Assembly (NCBI GenBank): GCA_026545765.1
Contig: JAIFAC010000010.1
Coordinates: forward strand, 734,010 to 798,009
Direction: 5' to 3'
Length of the DNA: 64,000 nt
Origin: Plantago major
Taxonomy: Eukaryota > Streptophyta > Magnoliopsida > Lamiales > Plantaginaceae
In this document: positions 48,490-60,699 of the stretch, in pieces
Layout: the number at the start of each line of letters is the position of its first letter
Position numbering within the stretch: position 1 is the first letter of the stretch
Notes under the pieces: model-generated
Seen by the model: only the letters and a program-made list of their open reading frames with translations
Databases searched by the model: none
What the model was told of the DNA's origin: nothing
Position numbers and translations under genes: made by a program

Positions 48490-50745
48490 ATGTATAATAC
48501 TTACTTGGCGGGACCAGCAGGGAAAATCACTATGACACCCGTCACGTGGCGTTGGGATGGTTGGATCGAACAGGTGAGGACAATGCGTCATAGATCGTGG
48601 TCATGGAAGTCCTTTCGCGGTCGAAGAAACGCTCTCAAGGTGAAGTTCTTTTTGTCGACACATCATATCGAGATACCATCAATCCTGACTCGTCGACTCC
48701 TTGATTAGGGGTTGCAGAAAACATCGATGTCGATCGAGGATCTTCGTTGCCACGAAGCAGGTCGAAGTATGAATGGCTCATGGCCTAATACGCTCACCGG
48801 AAGCAGTTATGCATGTGTGAGTATATGGCAGTAACAAGAGTATTTCACAGTTCACTCCCGAGCGGGTTAAAACCATCCGTACAAAGTGTCCCGATCATTA
48901 CATTTCTAGATTTGGTACTGGCAAACTACTGAGATATGTCTTTTGTCAATAAACGATTTCCATGCGTGGTGAGTCTCATGTGGATGGTCCATTCTTACCA
49001 TCTTACGCATTATCGAGAGATTACTTCTCGCTCCTTGTGCCACCATATTTTTCCTTCGAAGCGACTTAGGCTTACAATCTTTTCAAACGAAGGTGCTAGA
49101 GAAGTACACATTTTCTTATGTGGAGAGATTTTTCTTCTGTCGTTTCTTTGCAGACCCCCTCTCTTGTAGCGCTTGTACATGCCCGATTTCCTTACCCACG
49201 AGAACTTGCATCTATTAGACTGACGCATCCTCCTCCCCGATATATCATGCACATTTTATTGAGACAGCAGGTTACTATGGTTACCTGACTGACCCGATAA
49301 ACCCCGCATCTTTTTCTTGGCGAACGTGGTAAAAAGTTGGTGCAGAACTAGAGTTTTCTTCGAGGACAAAAGGTTATCCCGACATTACGTGAAACCCGTT
49401 CATTGAAGCTCGTTTGATTAACTTTGGCCGTTAGCCTTACAACTTCATTAGCTTGAAACCCGACAAAACATGACTTCGGTGAGCTTACACCCGGATAAGC
49501 GGCTTCCTTGATGATTCTAACAAGTCAAAGAACAAGCGATCCTCAGAAGGTTCGGTGGTTTCATCCACCTCCACCGGTTTCAGGTGTTAGTTGTCCCGCG
49601 AACTACTTGCCCTGCGACATCATACACCATTTGTTCGACTCGGAGCTTTCCGAATAGCATCATGCCTTGATATGTACTTTGTTCCCAAACTTGTTCATTT
49701 TTCTCTTAGTCCCTGTACATACGGATATTGGCAGTCATATGTATTGGATGGTCTTCACTTCCTCACCATGATGATTCCATACCTAATACCTGAGGCGGAA
49801 TCCATTTTTCCTCAAGTCTTTGCACTACCGCTTTAGAGACTACGTATTGCTTGTTTACGCCTTGTTTTCATTGCCTGCGGCAATTTTTATCAACCCATCC
49901 TTTACCGCAAGAGCGGTTGACATTGCAAATGCAATGAAACCTTGACCCACTTTGAAAGCTCCATTGAACTACGTCATGGGTGAGTAATGCTGACAATTAC
50001 ATCCAGCTTGGACCAGATCGGTATTCATTGAATAATTAGATAATAAATCGGACACGATTTGAATTCATTAGATCGAGGTCTTTCATTTCACGATAATAAA
50101 TCAATTTCACAATAATTCAATCAATTACTACGTAATATAAGTTATAAATTAGCTCCGGTCGATTATTACGTGACATTACATAATATAAGTTACATATTCT
50201 AATTTTACCATAATGTTTGGTTTCACTTATATATATCAACTAATGATTACTACTAGTTATACAAGCTTGAGAGACAAAAGCGGATGAAACTCCTCATTCT
50301 CATGCCACGATCACTCCTCATCACTTACGCTTGGCCTTTCTACCACAGAACTTGCATTCCAACGAGATCACATCCTCCTCCCGATACACCATGTACATGT
50401 TCCGACAAGCGAAATGCACTCGAGTAAGTGACCCCACGAACCCGCCCTCTCCTCCATTGAGAGGTATGCCATGGATGGTGCTTCCTCACATTGATGAATC
50501 CATACATGAGCACTCGAGAAAAATGAATCACGTAGCGTGTACAGTGCTCGAATCTGGCGGCAAGCGTCATAAATTGCTTGTTCTGGGGAGTTTCAATGCT
50601 TGAGGACACTTTATCAACCCCAGTTGCTGAAGCCGCTAAAACATCCCATGGGCAAGCAGAGATGAAACATTTAACCCCTTCTACACAAACTCCTAGAAAC
50701 TCTCGCCATTTACATGCCGTCCTGATCGTACATCCATGAATGGTT
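48490..50745 (-). pseudogene. TNP2-type CACTA transposase remnant
   Basis: Family marks from N- to C-terminal side, right to left: HSWMYD near 50,735, like the plant transposase-associated domain; MYMVYREEDVISLECKFCG near 50,345-50,405, like the CP..C.LY...L..C..CG zinc-binding segment; a second related segment (MIYR, CKFSW) near 49,190-49,260; then a basic run with KKMCTSLAPSFEK and IWWHKERE at 49,010-49,160; LCTDGFNPLGS near 48,870; and YDVSTK near 48,640. In TNP2 these precede the catalytic half, which I do not recognise here. Many frameshifts and stops; not functional. Two N-terminal modules suggest an internal duplication. Confidence 0.72.
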
Positions 50746-51480
50746 TGAATTCATTGTGATACTTTATTTTTAACTTTGACACTGATTCAAATTTATTAGA
50801 TAAGTATTTAATTTATTAGATGGATTCAAATTGAGGATAAGAAGATTGTGGAGGTTAATTATTGAGTATTATATGTTCATTATAAATTAATTATTAATTA
50901 GGTGTTCGATATGTATTTACAAAAATTGGGCATATATTTTAACCATTTCAACCTCTTAGTACATATATTATATAACTTAACATAACATATCAAATTAACT
51001 AATTACTACTCTATACATATCGAAGTTACTACATATATTCCATATCAAATTACATACTTAACATACGATTTATCAAATCAAAACTACATACTTCTATACT
51101 TAACAAACATATCAAATTAACTAAACTAACTATATATACTTAACACACTGAATCAAAACTAACTACATACATTCATACATACCAAACTTAACATACTACA
51201 TACATTCATATCATACTACATACACCTAACATATATACATATCATTAACTAATGACTAACTATCAAATTACATATATATATATCAAATTGAACAAATTAC
51301 ATATCAAATTACATATAATTAATCAAATTAACTAAACTAACTATATATACTTAACACACAAATCAAACTAACTACATACATTCATACATACCAAACTTAA
51401 CATACTACATACATTCATATCATAATACATAACTAACATATATAAATATAATTAACTAAACTATCTATCAAATTACATAG

Positions 51481-51536
<56 letters not shown>

Positions 51537-51660
51537 AATTGAACAAATTACATATCAAAATACATATAATTAAACAAAATAACTAAACTAACTACATACT
51601 TATACATATATACATATAATTGCTCAAATTAATCAAAATAAAGCAAAATCCCAAATTTTT
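50746..51660. repeat. AT-rich region with tandem duplication in CACTA 1
   Basis: No coding signal. A block starting ACTAAACTAACTATATATAC occurs twice, about 51,118-51,329 and 51,330-51,575, each with CTACATACATTCATACATAC and ending near TTACATATCAAA. The second copy contains an AT microsatellite. Confidence 0.75.
51480..51534. repeat. AT dinucleotide microsatellite
   Basis: About 27 AT units with one C interruption, inside the second copy of the AT-rich duplication. Confidence 0.9.
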
Positions 51661-51899
51661 AAAAAACTAGGGTTTTAGCGAAATACCTTGATTAATCGGT
51701 AGAAATACGAAATTGATCGAGAAGAGAATCGAAACTCCTTGTCCCAGCGAGCTTCGATTAGGCACCAAGATTGGGCTAGGAATAACGTAAGAATTCACCG
51801 GAATCGAAGATGTGAGAAGAAGAGGAAGAGGGAAGGAAGACGATTAACCGATTCCTACCGCTTTAGCATCTTGTCCGTAAAATAAAACCCCTTCACGGG

Positions 51900-52242
51900 C
51901 GAAGCCGGACACTGCGTATCCGTGACCCCAGAGAAGCAACGATCCGTCGCCGAATTTGGCGACGTTTTGATAGATATCCGGTCGCTAAGTAGCGGCTTTC
52001 CGAGGATAATCTATCCGTCGCCATTTTTATTCCACAATTTTAATATTTTATAAATCGTTAATAATTTCATTTTTTTTAGTCGAACTTAGAAGCGATTGAT
52101 AAAAGAGTTATCCGTCATGATTTAGCTTACGGATTCTGGGATTTGTTATCGTCGCTAAGTCAAAACCGGTCAGCCCCATTAGCGATCAGGTTGCTAAAGG
52201 CGTGACGGATTCTTGTCGTTTTCCGAGGAATTTCTTGTAGTG
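51900..52242. repeat. CACTA 1 right subterminal region and terminus
   Basis: Repeated GATCCGTCGCC, TATCCGTCGCC, TATCCGTCATG and TCGTCGCTAAG motifs, then GTGACGGATTCTTGTCG and the terminus TTTCTTGTAGTG ending at 52,242. Copia D sequence resumes directly with AATGTTGT. Confidence 0.85.
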
Positions 52243-55200
52243 AATGTTGTAGTGTGTTTTGCGCATTGGATTTATACGAAATCTAGCACACACCTCAACA
52301 AGACATATTGAATATCAGGTCACTTGGTGTTGGCGGTATAGTAGAGAACCGATCAATTTCCTATACTTGTGTTCTCGACTTACTCTTAACATCGGGTCCG
52401 AGATATAGGTCATTTTGGTTTCCAATGCTCATTGGTGCTATCTTAGCATTCTTTTGAAGGAAGGCTTTAGATTGAACTTGTTAAGCATGTCTTTTGCATA
52501 CTTTGTTCAACCTAATGAATATTCCATCATTGAGTTGTTTTGACTTGCGGCCACAATTCTAGAAGTAGTTCAATTCTCCCATCATGCTCATCTCAAATTT
52601 ACATTTCATGAGTTAGAAGCGAAGTCTTCACAAAGTTTCTTGTATTTAGATCGGAAATATAATGTAAATCAACATATACTTGAACTAAAGTAGTTTCCCA
52701 TCATGGTTCAATGTGAAGAGTGTTTTATCAACATCCTGCTTTTCTTGAAACGCTTTCTAGTAGTGTATTTGGATATGTATCATACCATTGCTCTTGGGCT
52801 TGTTTACGACCCATCTGAGCTTTACGAAAGTTTATAGACCATCCTACTTTACGAGGGAAACTTCAAAACCTGGTGGTTGCTACCTTTCAACAAGTAGACT
52901 TCCTCGGCAAGTTTACCATTAGGAGAATGCACTTTTTGACATCCATCGATAAGCGCGCGTAAAGTCTTTATGAAGGCTGCAAAGGCTAGAAAAGTCTTAT
53001 TGCAATTCAATCTTTACCTTTGGTGCATAAGATTCAGTCAAAATCAGTCGCCCGATCTAAGTGTGAATCCTTGGCAACCAACCTGGCTTTGTTTACGGTT
53101 GTTTCTACCACCCGGACACTTCATTCATTTTGTTTAAAAGAAACCCACTTGGTTCCGAGTTACGGATATTCCGTTAACAAAATGGAACCGGTTCGGACTT
53201 TTATTTTCTCTCAAATTGATTCGACTCTTCTTGCATTGCAGGAGATCCAATCTTGATCCTTTAGTACTTCTTCTATAGTCTTTGGTTCAATGTTTGAGAT
53301 GAAACATCCATAGAGACAATTTGCACATTTTAATGATTGCTCTTCTAGTTCTAACTCCTTGAGTACATGGGACCGATCACATCGCTAACGAGGATGATTT
53401 CTTATCCATTCATAATGGGTTTTGAACTAGTAGGATCAATATCATTTTGATTTGAATGTGAATCAATATGATCTTGATGAGATCACTTAATGCGATATCT
53501 GAGATATCGACACATGAAATGCTACGTGGATGCTCGACGCTACCGATGTTAGAGATATACGGGACTCTACATTCGCTTAATCACCAGTTTTTCGGATACC
53601 TCTTCATGATGAAGGTTCTGATTAACCTTCGTTCCATTGGAGTTCTCATAGGAAATTCTTCATCATGTCTTAGAGTGTCAAATACGGTTGTTACTAAACG
53701 CATAGGGTTGCTTTTCATCGTGGGATTCGTCCCTCTGTTTGAATGATAGTAAATACATTGTTTTTCCCTTCGAGGATCCTTTTGAGAATCTTTAATCATT
53801 AGTTCTTTGAACCTATCTCCGAGGAGATCATCATTCAAGAGTACTTTCTTATTTCCTTCATAGAATACTTTCACATGAATGCACGATTCTTAGATCTTTT
53901 TTTTTAAAGCGTTCTTTTGTTGTAGATTCATGGCTTTGCTATTGAGAATAACCGAAATACTCCTTCATCTGCCTTTGGTTGAAATGTTCTCAAATATTCT
54001 TTTCCATTATTAAACGACATCTCTGACGAAACACCCTTAGATGCTTGATACTTGAAATTCTTGAAAGCTTCGTGGGAGTTTTGTCATGGTGTTTATTAAT
54101 AGAACATCTGTTTTGAGTGTAGCATCTTTGTGTTTACTGACTTCAACCCGATAATTTCACTTATTTAGGTGTCAGCAAGCATTGTTCTTCTTGCTTCTTT
54201 TAGGGTCCTATTCTTTCTTTCAGCCTTGACATACCATATTGTGAGGTGTCCTTACGAAGATAGTTGATGTTGTATACCTTTAGGGAACAAAACTCTTTGA
54301 TGTACCCGGTTCTGCAAACTTCGATTACCATAGTGCATTACGATTCCTTGTCATTTTTCATGACTTGAGCTTATTAATGAAGTTAGGTATCTCAACCTTG
54401 TATCAAATTTGTGTTTGAGAAAGACAACCCACGTGAATCTTGAGTAATCATCAGCAACAACAGACCATACTTCTTTCTGCATAACTAATTCTGAGGATTT
54501 AAGCGAGATCCATATGTAGCATTGCGTTGGCCTTTCACTAGAATGTCTAGTTTTAGACTTGAAGATGTTTTTGGATTGTTTTCCCATTTGGCAAGCTGAG
54601 CATACACCTTCTTTTCTATATGCCATTTTAGGTAAACCATTCTGACTCTTTCTTGTTGCTTCAGCTTATTGATTTGAAATTCAGTGACTCGTTCTTTTAT
54701 GCCATAACAATTTCTTGATTGTGAAAGCCATATTGACTCATCATGAGACATTCTTCGGTTTGTAGCGGATGCTTGATCATCAACATAAAAGATTTCCTTC
54801 GCCTTGAGAGCCAAGGTATGCCCCCCGCTTTGACTCATTGTCGATCACTTTACATAGTTTTGACTTAATCTTGACAATGTTACCCTTTGTCACTAGGCTG
54901 ACTCATCTTAGGAGATTATATTTCAATCCTTTACGCATGAAGTACTTCAAGAGATTATAAGGGGCCCCCGAACTTCAAAATTGCCAAAACACCTAATAGT
55001 TGGATTTTCACCTCTCCATCAAACACTGATAATTGGTTCCACTCCAATTGCTCTTTTTTATAATCGCATTTTGTCGGTTACGCTTTGTCTCATCATGGTA
55101 AGCCCCATCCACTATCAAAAAATGCCACTTTAAATTAGTCACTTAGGTGATTACGCATAAAGCAGAAGCGGAGATTAGGTTCTCCATACCAGCATTGGAA

Positions 55201-56018
55201 CTCGTCACGGACTAAAGAAATCTTCGGTGAATTCATTTTTTGAATAATTTCTTAAAGAACAATCTTTGTCTAACATGAGGGTTATAAGGAGGAATTCTGG
55301 TTACAAATGATTAGTATCATTTTACATTTAAGAACTACTTTCTTCCTTGGTGTGTCCTTAATTTTTCCATTTGGTGCTTTTCAGGGCCCTGTTCCAGTCC
55401 TTTTACAGTGCAGCACCGACAAACTTAGCTTTTCCTTGCTGAATTCTATACAGCATCTGATTTTTCGGTGGCTTGATTCTACGCTTCCGATAATTCTTGC
55501 GTAATTCTAGCTCTTTAACCATCGTTTCTTTCTCTTGTTTGTATTCGAAGCGATTATTTCCAGGAAGCAATGGCTTTTTTATATAGCCCGATACGTCATT
55601 TAGAGCACGCACGCTGCTCTCGAGGAGATCTCCTCTCAATGACTTTGCTAAGGTCTCTGGAAAATCATTTTCTTTCGACGTGACATAGGAGAATTTATCG
55701 AGCTCTGCAATTTTTCCTTTTTAGAGACGAAACATGTAAGCGTGGATTGATTCACTTTTTAGTGTTATGTTTCTTTTTTCGAGGCATTCCCATGATTTTA
55801 GGACTTGTTTTTATCTGGTTTGATGCCATAAGCACCTTTCCTTTATCGACAACATGGCTTTTCGATAATCTTGTAGTTATGCAGGAATCACTTTCTTTGG
55901 TGTTTTTTAAACATTCCTAACAGCTTCCTTGGGACTTGTTTTTATCATGCTGTTTGGTCGCAACCCGCCTCTTGTCAACAACTCAGTCAATTGGTCACCA
56001 GATCATTCTGGGAATCAC
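52243..56018 (-). mobile_element. Copia element D, 5' part (reverse transcriptase and integrase), broken
   Basis: Right piece of the minus-strand copy split by CACTA 1. It parallels 22,140-25,600 of element A: reverse transcriptase part at about 52,250-53,100, integrase at about 54,350-54,840 with CSACQMG (54,580-54,605) and VVADDYSRFTWVVFLKHK (about 54,405-54,465), then lysine-rich sequence up to about 55,900. A primer-site remnant precedes LTR2 near 56,000-56,017. I do not recognise a gag region. It is broken in many places. Confidence 0.8.
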
Positions 56019-58189
56019 TGTCGAGTGTCGTAACAGACAACGCAAAGTAAAGACTAGAGGGGGGTGAATAGTCTTAAAACTTTTGTTTATTAACTATTTC
56101 TTTATCTCAGTGTAGATATCCATACTTAGATTCAAGATCAAGATAGATAAGCGTAAAACAAATAAAAGGTGTCAATAAATGGGCACAGAAAAGTAATAAC
56201 ACAAAGAAGTATAGTGTATCTCGGAGGTGTAAGTATAATCCTCCAACTAATCACTTCGTCTTCCAAAAGACCTAATTCACTAGAATGTATAATCGAGGTC
56301 ACCTTACAAAAAACTTATTCTAAGATTCCTTAACAATGGTTCTAACCAAATGTTCTCGAAGTTGTTCTGCTGCCAAACAAGTACTTCAAGACTCGTAAAA
56401 TTTTTGAGCCATATTCCTCAGCTTTCCCAAGCTATACTTCGAATGCTTTTGTCATATAACTTTGACTGGATTCCTTTAGTGAATAGTCTTTTCAGTACTT
56501 CCTCTAATTCGATACAAACTCCTGAGTTATTCTAGAACTCTGTGTAGATGTCGATGTAGATCAGTGGAACTTAAGATAGACTTCCGAAACTCTGACTTGC
56601 CGTTAAAGACGTGTGTGTGTGTGTGTTCGTTTCGAAATGTTGTCGATAAGCCTTTAAGGCAACTTTTATGGTAATCGTCAGATAGCTCTGAATCAAGTCC
56701 TCCAGCTCCATAGGTCTTGAGACTAGAATTCACCTAGAAACGGATAATTGGTCACCTTACAAATCTATTCTAAGATTCAGCAAACAAGTATTTGACAAGG
56801 TGGCTACATGAGTTTGTTCCCGGCTTTCCACGGCCAGAGTACTTCTGTGCTAGAAACCCAACACTGGGCTATTCCTAGCTTACTAATACACTTTGCATGC
56901 TTGTATGTGAGCTGTGATCTGTTCCTTAGTTATCACTAGTCAAGATTTACTTCCTCTACTCAGGTTAACCTTGGGTTATTCACGGTTTTGGCTAGTGCTT
57001 GTGCTCCATGATTGATGGTGTTGATTTTGGTTTGAGTTGTCAGGATGACTTCTAACTGTGCTTTAGGTTAATCGAGATAGCTACTGTGGACCAATCTCTT
57101 AATACACTGCGATACATATCTTGGCTACTGCGGCCAGACTTGATAATTGTTCAAGAGAACAGTGATCTCTGGAGCATTTGATCTTTTGGATTCAACTCAC
57201 TACAAATAGCGAAGTGCTTGTTTAGATCGGGACACTTATAACTTCGTATAGCAGGTGTTGGTCAAGATCCGGTAGCTTTCAGTCGCACTGAGAAGCTTCT
57301 TTGAGGATAAGTAATTCCTATTAGCAGAAATAGCGAGATATGTATTACGGTCAAAGTTCTTCAAGGTTGTGGTCTTCTTCTCAAGCTGCTCTGTTCAAGT
57401 GTTGATATTTATAGATGAATTTGAGCGCTTTTCCTAATGGGTATCCGTTATTTCTCTTTATCAAATTCAAACTGTAATTGATACAACCTTCATATCTACA
57501 TCAGAAGCAGTTTTATGCTTTCTTCCTTGGAAAGGTACCATCTTGCTTTGATGAGAATATTCTATCTTGCAGGCCATTACCAAATACAATTGTACTATAC
57601 CTCTTTCACCTGGTATAGCCAACGAACTATACTTTATATGAGAGACTTAACTTTATCGATTTCTCCAGTTTTATATTGCATCTCTTACTCTTTAACTTCG
57701 ATAATTCTACCACTTTTATTAGAAACAACTTTGTTTGGTCAATATATATTTCTTTTTAGAAGTCGGTTTAAGCTAAAATGTCTTAGTGGTGAATATGTGA
57801 GACACTTTCCTTGTTTTCCGTGATGGACCTCTCCAACTTCTCTTGCCAGAGTATCTCTTGTGACATGATTTGTTTACTTGATATTTGCGCAGTCTTCAAG
57901 AAATCTGTCCAAGTATCTTAAAACTATTTCAAAGATGATCTTATGCGATTTCCTTAAATCATCAAGTAATAGTGAACTTGTTACATACGTTATATCTTCT
58001 TCTTGGTCTTCTCTTCTAAATAAAAATTACATTTTGAGACTCAACATCCTATACAAGATTAAGCTAGACTATCATACTTAGTGGGTTTCCTCTTTACAAT
58101 GTTAGCTGAACCAAGAAGTACTAATCACCTTTCGAGACTAAGATAAGTCAATCATCTTGTGATCAAAATCTAACAGTATATTCCTAACA
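56019..58189 (-). repeat. LTR2 of the copia array, with internal duplication
   Basis: Begins TGTTAGG at 58,189 on the minus strand and ends near 56,019. At about 2,170 bases it is roughly 430 longer than the other LTRs. Much of the excess is a second, related copy of the segment holding TTCAC, GGTCACCTTACAAA and TATTCTAAGATTC (near 56,275-56,325 and 56,725-56,780). TATA-like box at 57,405-57,414 and GT microsatellite at 56,611-56,626. A primer-site remnant lies on its left and a purine tract (AAAAAGGGAAAATT on the minus strand) on its right, so it bounds D and E. Confidence 0.75.
57405..57414 (-). promoter_or_regulatory. LTR2 TATA-like box
   Basis: CTATAAATAT on the minus strand with the family's AATTCAT context. 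Confidence 0.6.
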
Positions 58190-58929
58190 AATTTTCCCTT
58201 TTTGATTCAAATAACGGCGACTTGTTCTCGACCTATTACAAATCGTCGGGATGAGTGGAACAATCCAACACTTAATCATTTCTTGGGTTTTCAATTTCAT
58301 TCAACACCATGACCTTCAATTAAGGGTATCGATTTTAGGGATGTGAATTAGGGTGGATTTGATTATCGTCCTTAATTAATTAGATACGATTACTTAATCA
58401 TTTGGAATTTTCAATTCATTCAACACTACAAGACCAGTTTATCGTTTTGGGGATGTAAATTAGGGGCCGGACGATATTGCTCCAATCCCTAATCCGTAAA
58501 ATCATAATTGAGGGAACTTCAGTTACATGTCTATTCCTACTGGAAATAGAATGATTGTATTAAAAAAAACAAAATTCATTGTTGGGGCGGATATCTAAAT
58601 CCGGCCTTAACATAAAACGGAGTTTAGGGGACGATCCCTAAAAAAACGAATAATGAGAGCGTAGCAATGACCCATTGTTCCTCATTTTGGTTTTTACGCT
58701 CATTTCATTTCCTTTCCTTCTCCAAATTCAAGCAATTCATTTTTCCTCGACCAAATCTACGACGATTCGTCCAATCTTGGTCTCAGTTGAAGTTTCCTTC
58801 GGACAAGGAGCCTGGGATTGTGCATCAATTTCAACTCTTCGTCCGCTATTCTTCCCCAAAATTGAAGGTATTTCATGGCGTAAACCTCTTACTTTTTAAA
58901 ATTTGGGGATTTTATGAATTTCACTAGAT

Positions 58930-59430
58930 TTGATCAATCAGGATATGTTTATAAATAGTAAGCGTAGTAGATAATGGTGGCTTATATTACGATTAGGTTA
59001 GCTTTGAGATGTGCAATTGATATATTTATTGTGAAATTTGATTGCTAGTATGATGTTAATATGATTTGTAAGAAGTGTGTAGAGGTATTTACTTAGCTAT
59101 TTTCCATTGTCGTATGAGGGATTATGAAGATTTAATCAGTATGTTTGGAGACACCATTTTGGTGATTTTAATGATTTTTAATATAATTTTGGAGTATTAA
59201 CATAAAACAATCAATAATATTTTCATCTACAATTTAACAATGTTAATAGATATATGGAGTTTAATCTGCTAGAAAATAGAATTGTAATAAATAAAATGCA
59301 TAGCAATTCATTACTGTCAATCACATCAGTATCAGCAATTAAAATGTACCATTGTAATTGTAATGAAACTAAATTACGTAATTGTATAAATATTTATAAA
59401 TCTAATAAATTGAGACGCAGTTAATTGTTG
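58930..59430. other. AT-rich interior of CACTA 2
   Basis: No gene or repeat recognised; low-complexity AT-rich DNA. Confidence 0.5.
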
Positions 59431-60699
59431 AATTATAGAATCCCGATCGTATGCGGTTTCGAGATATTCCGGTTTGCCTTTGAAAAGTTAATCCTTTACT
59501 GGCTTTGATGTCGGACTGGTATGAGTCCTACCTCCACCGTACAGCATGCGAGGAAGCCGCACGAGCGCATGACAGGATAGTTGACATTAACCATAGGATC
59601 ATAAAAATTGGGTAAATCGGGAATACGTTTATCTTGGCTACTCGAAGTACCCACATGGCAAGTGGTATTCATTGAATATCTGCCGAGCTGAAACGTGATA
59701 AGCCAAAGTAACACCGCCTGGTTGGGCATGCGCATACATGTACGGGCCCGCTTCCAGAGTAAAGCACGCGTTGAAGGGAAGGACGACTCCAATTACCAAC
59801 TGCGTATCAAGAAGAGGGTGTTGATGAAACAAATGGAGAGAATGTTGTACATGTCTCTGATGAGTACATTGATTGAATGAAGACCAGTATTAGTGAACAA
59901 ATCCAATGGGCCAGGAGGGCGTAGGGTATGTTCATACCTTGGTGGTTCTTGATTACAACTTGTTACTTTCTGACAACTTGTTATATATGCTTTCTTAATT
60001 AAGTGTCTATTATATATGTTTTACCTGCCAATCTCATCTAAATCTTTCTTACTAAATAACTTCTGTTGTATGAATTTGCATGTATGCTTTTATAGTATTG
60101 GAAACATGGAGGTCCACATATCGCCCAATTTGCCATTGGGGTGGTACAAAGTAATTGAGTCCACGATCTTGCGGTAGTCTTGACTGGGCTATGACATTAA
60201 AGCGGGTTACGATCATAAATACAAAACGGTGCAGAGACTCCCACTTACTGGCGAAGCGATGGGGACGCCACCCATGTTTGCCGACTTATCCTCAAGCGAT
60301 TGGTGTCCTGCATAACTGCTCGAGACACCCGGTTCCCAAGTACAGCTTGGAATGGGAAGCCGTTTTGTTCTAAGGCAGGAAGAAGTAAGTATTATGCATT
60401 TGTAGAACATAACTTTACGATACCATTACTAAATGCTATGTAAGATATACTAATAAAGTTGTTGTTTCAGTGTCTATCTCATTTGCATGTGTTTATTAAT
60501 TGGGGTGCCTCCGAAAAAATCTTGGTAAGATTATAAGAGATCAAGGGAGGAAAGCTCAATTGAAGGAATTGGGAGAAGTGGGTCTTCACGCCTCCCCGGA
60601 GAGGATGAAGTATGGCATCATATTTTGATGATGCGGTATGTGAGTATTAAATGTTACAAGAAGCTTTATCCATGTTCTTTGACTTGTTGTCTTGCGATT

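Larger units (their letters stand above)
32491..52242 (-). mobile_element. CACTA (En/Spm) element 1, split by element B
   Basis: The right end is TTTCTTGTAGTG (52,231-52,242), the inverse of the canonical CACTACAAGAAA terminus, preceded by subterminal TCCGTCGC/GACGGAT-type repeats from about 51,950. The left end is inferred near 32,491, where copia D sequence stops and GACGGAT-type repeats begin; the terminus there is not clear. Copia D resumes at 52,243. The element's own DNA is about 5.9 kb: 32,491-33,096 and 46,973-52,242. It contains a TNP2-type transposase remnant on the minus strand and a hairpin minisatellite. Copia element B fills the gap. Confidence 0.78.

Noticed and set aside
58667-58927. 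86-residue open frame in CACTA 2 as a gene
   Set aside because: Starts right after subterminal repeats, has no recognisable domain and overlaps another frame of similar length; could be a 5' exon but not supportable.
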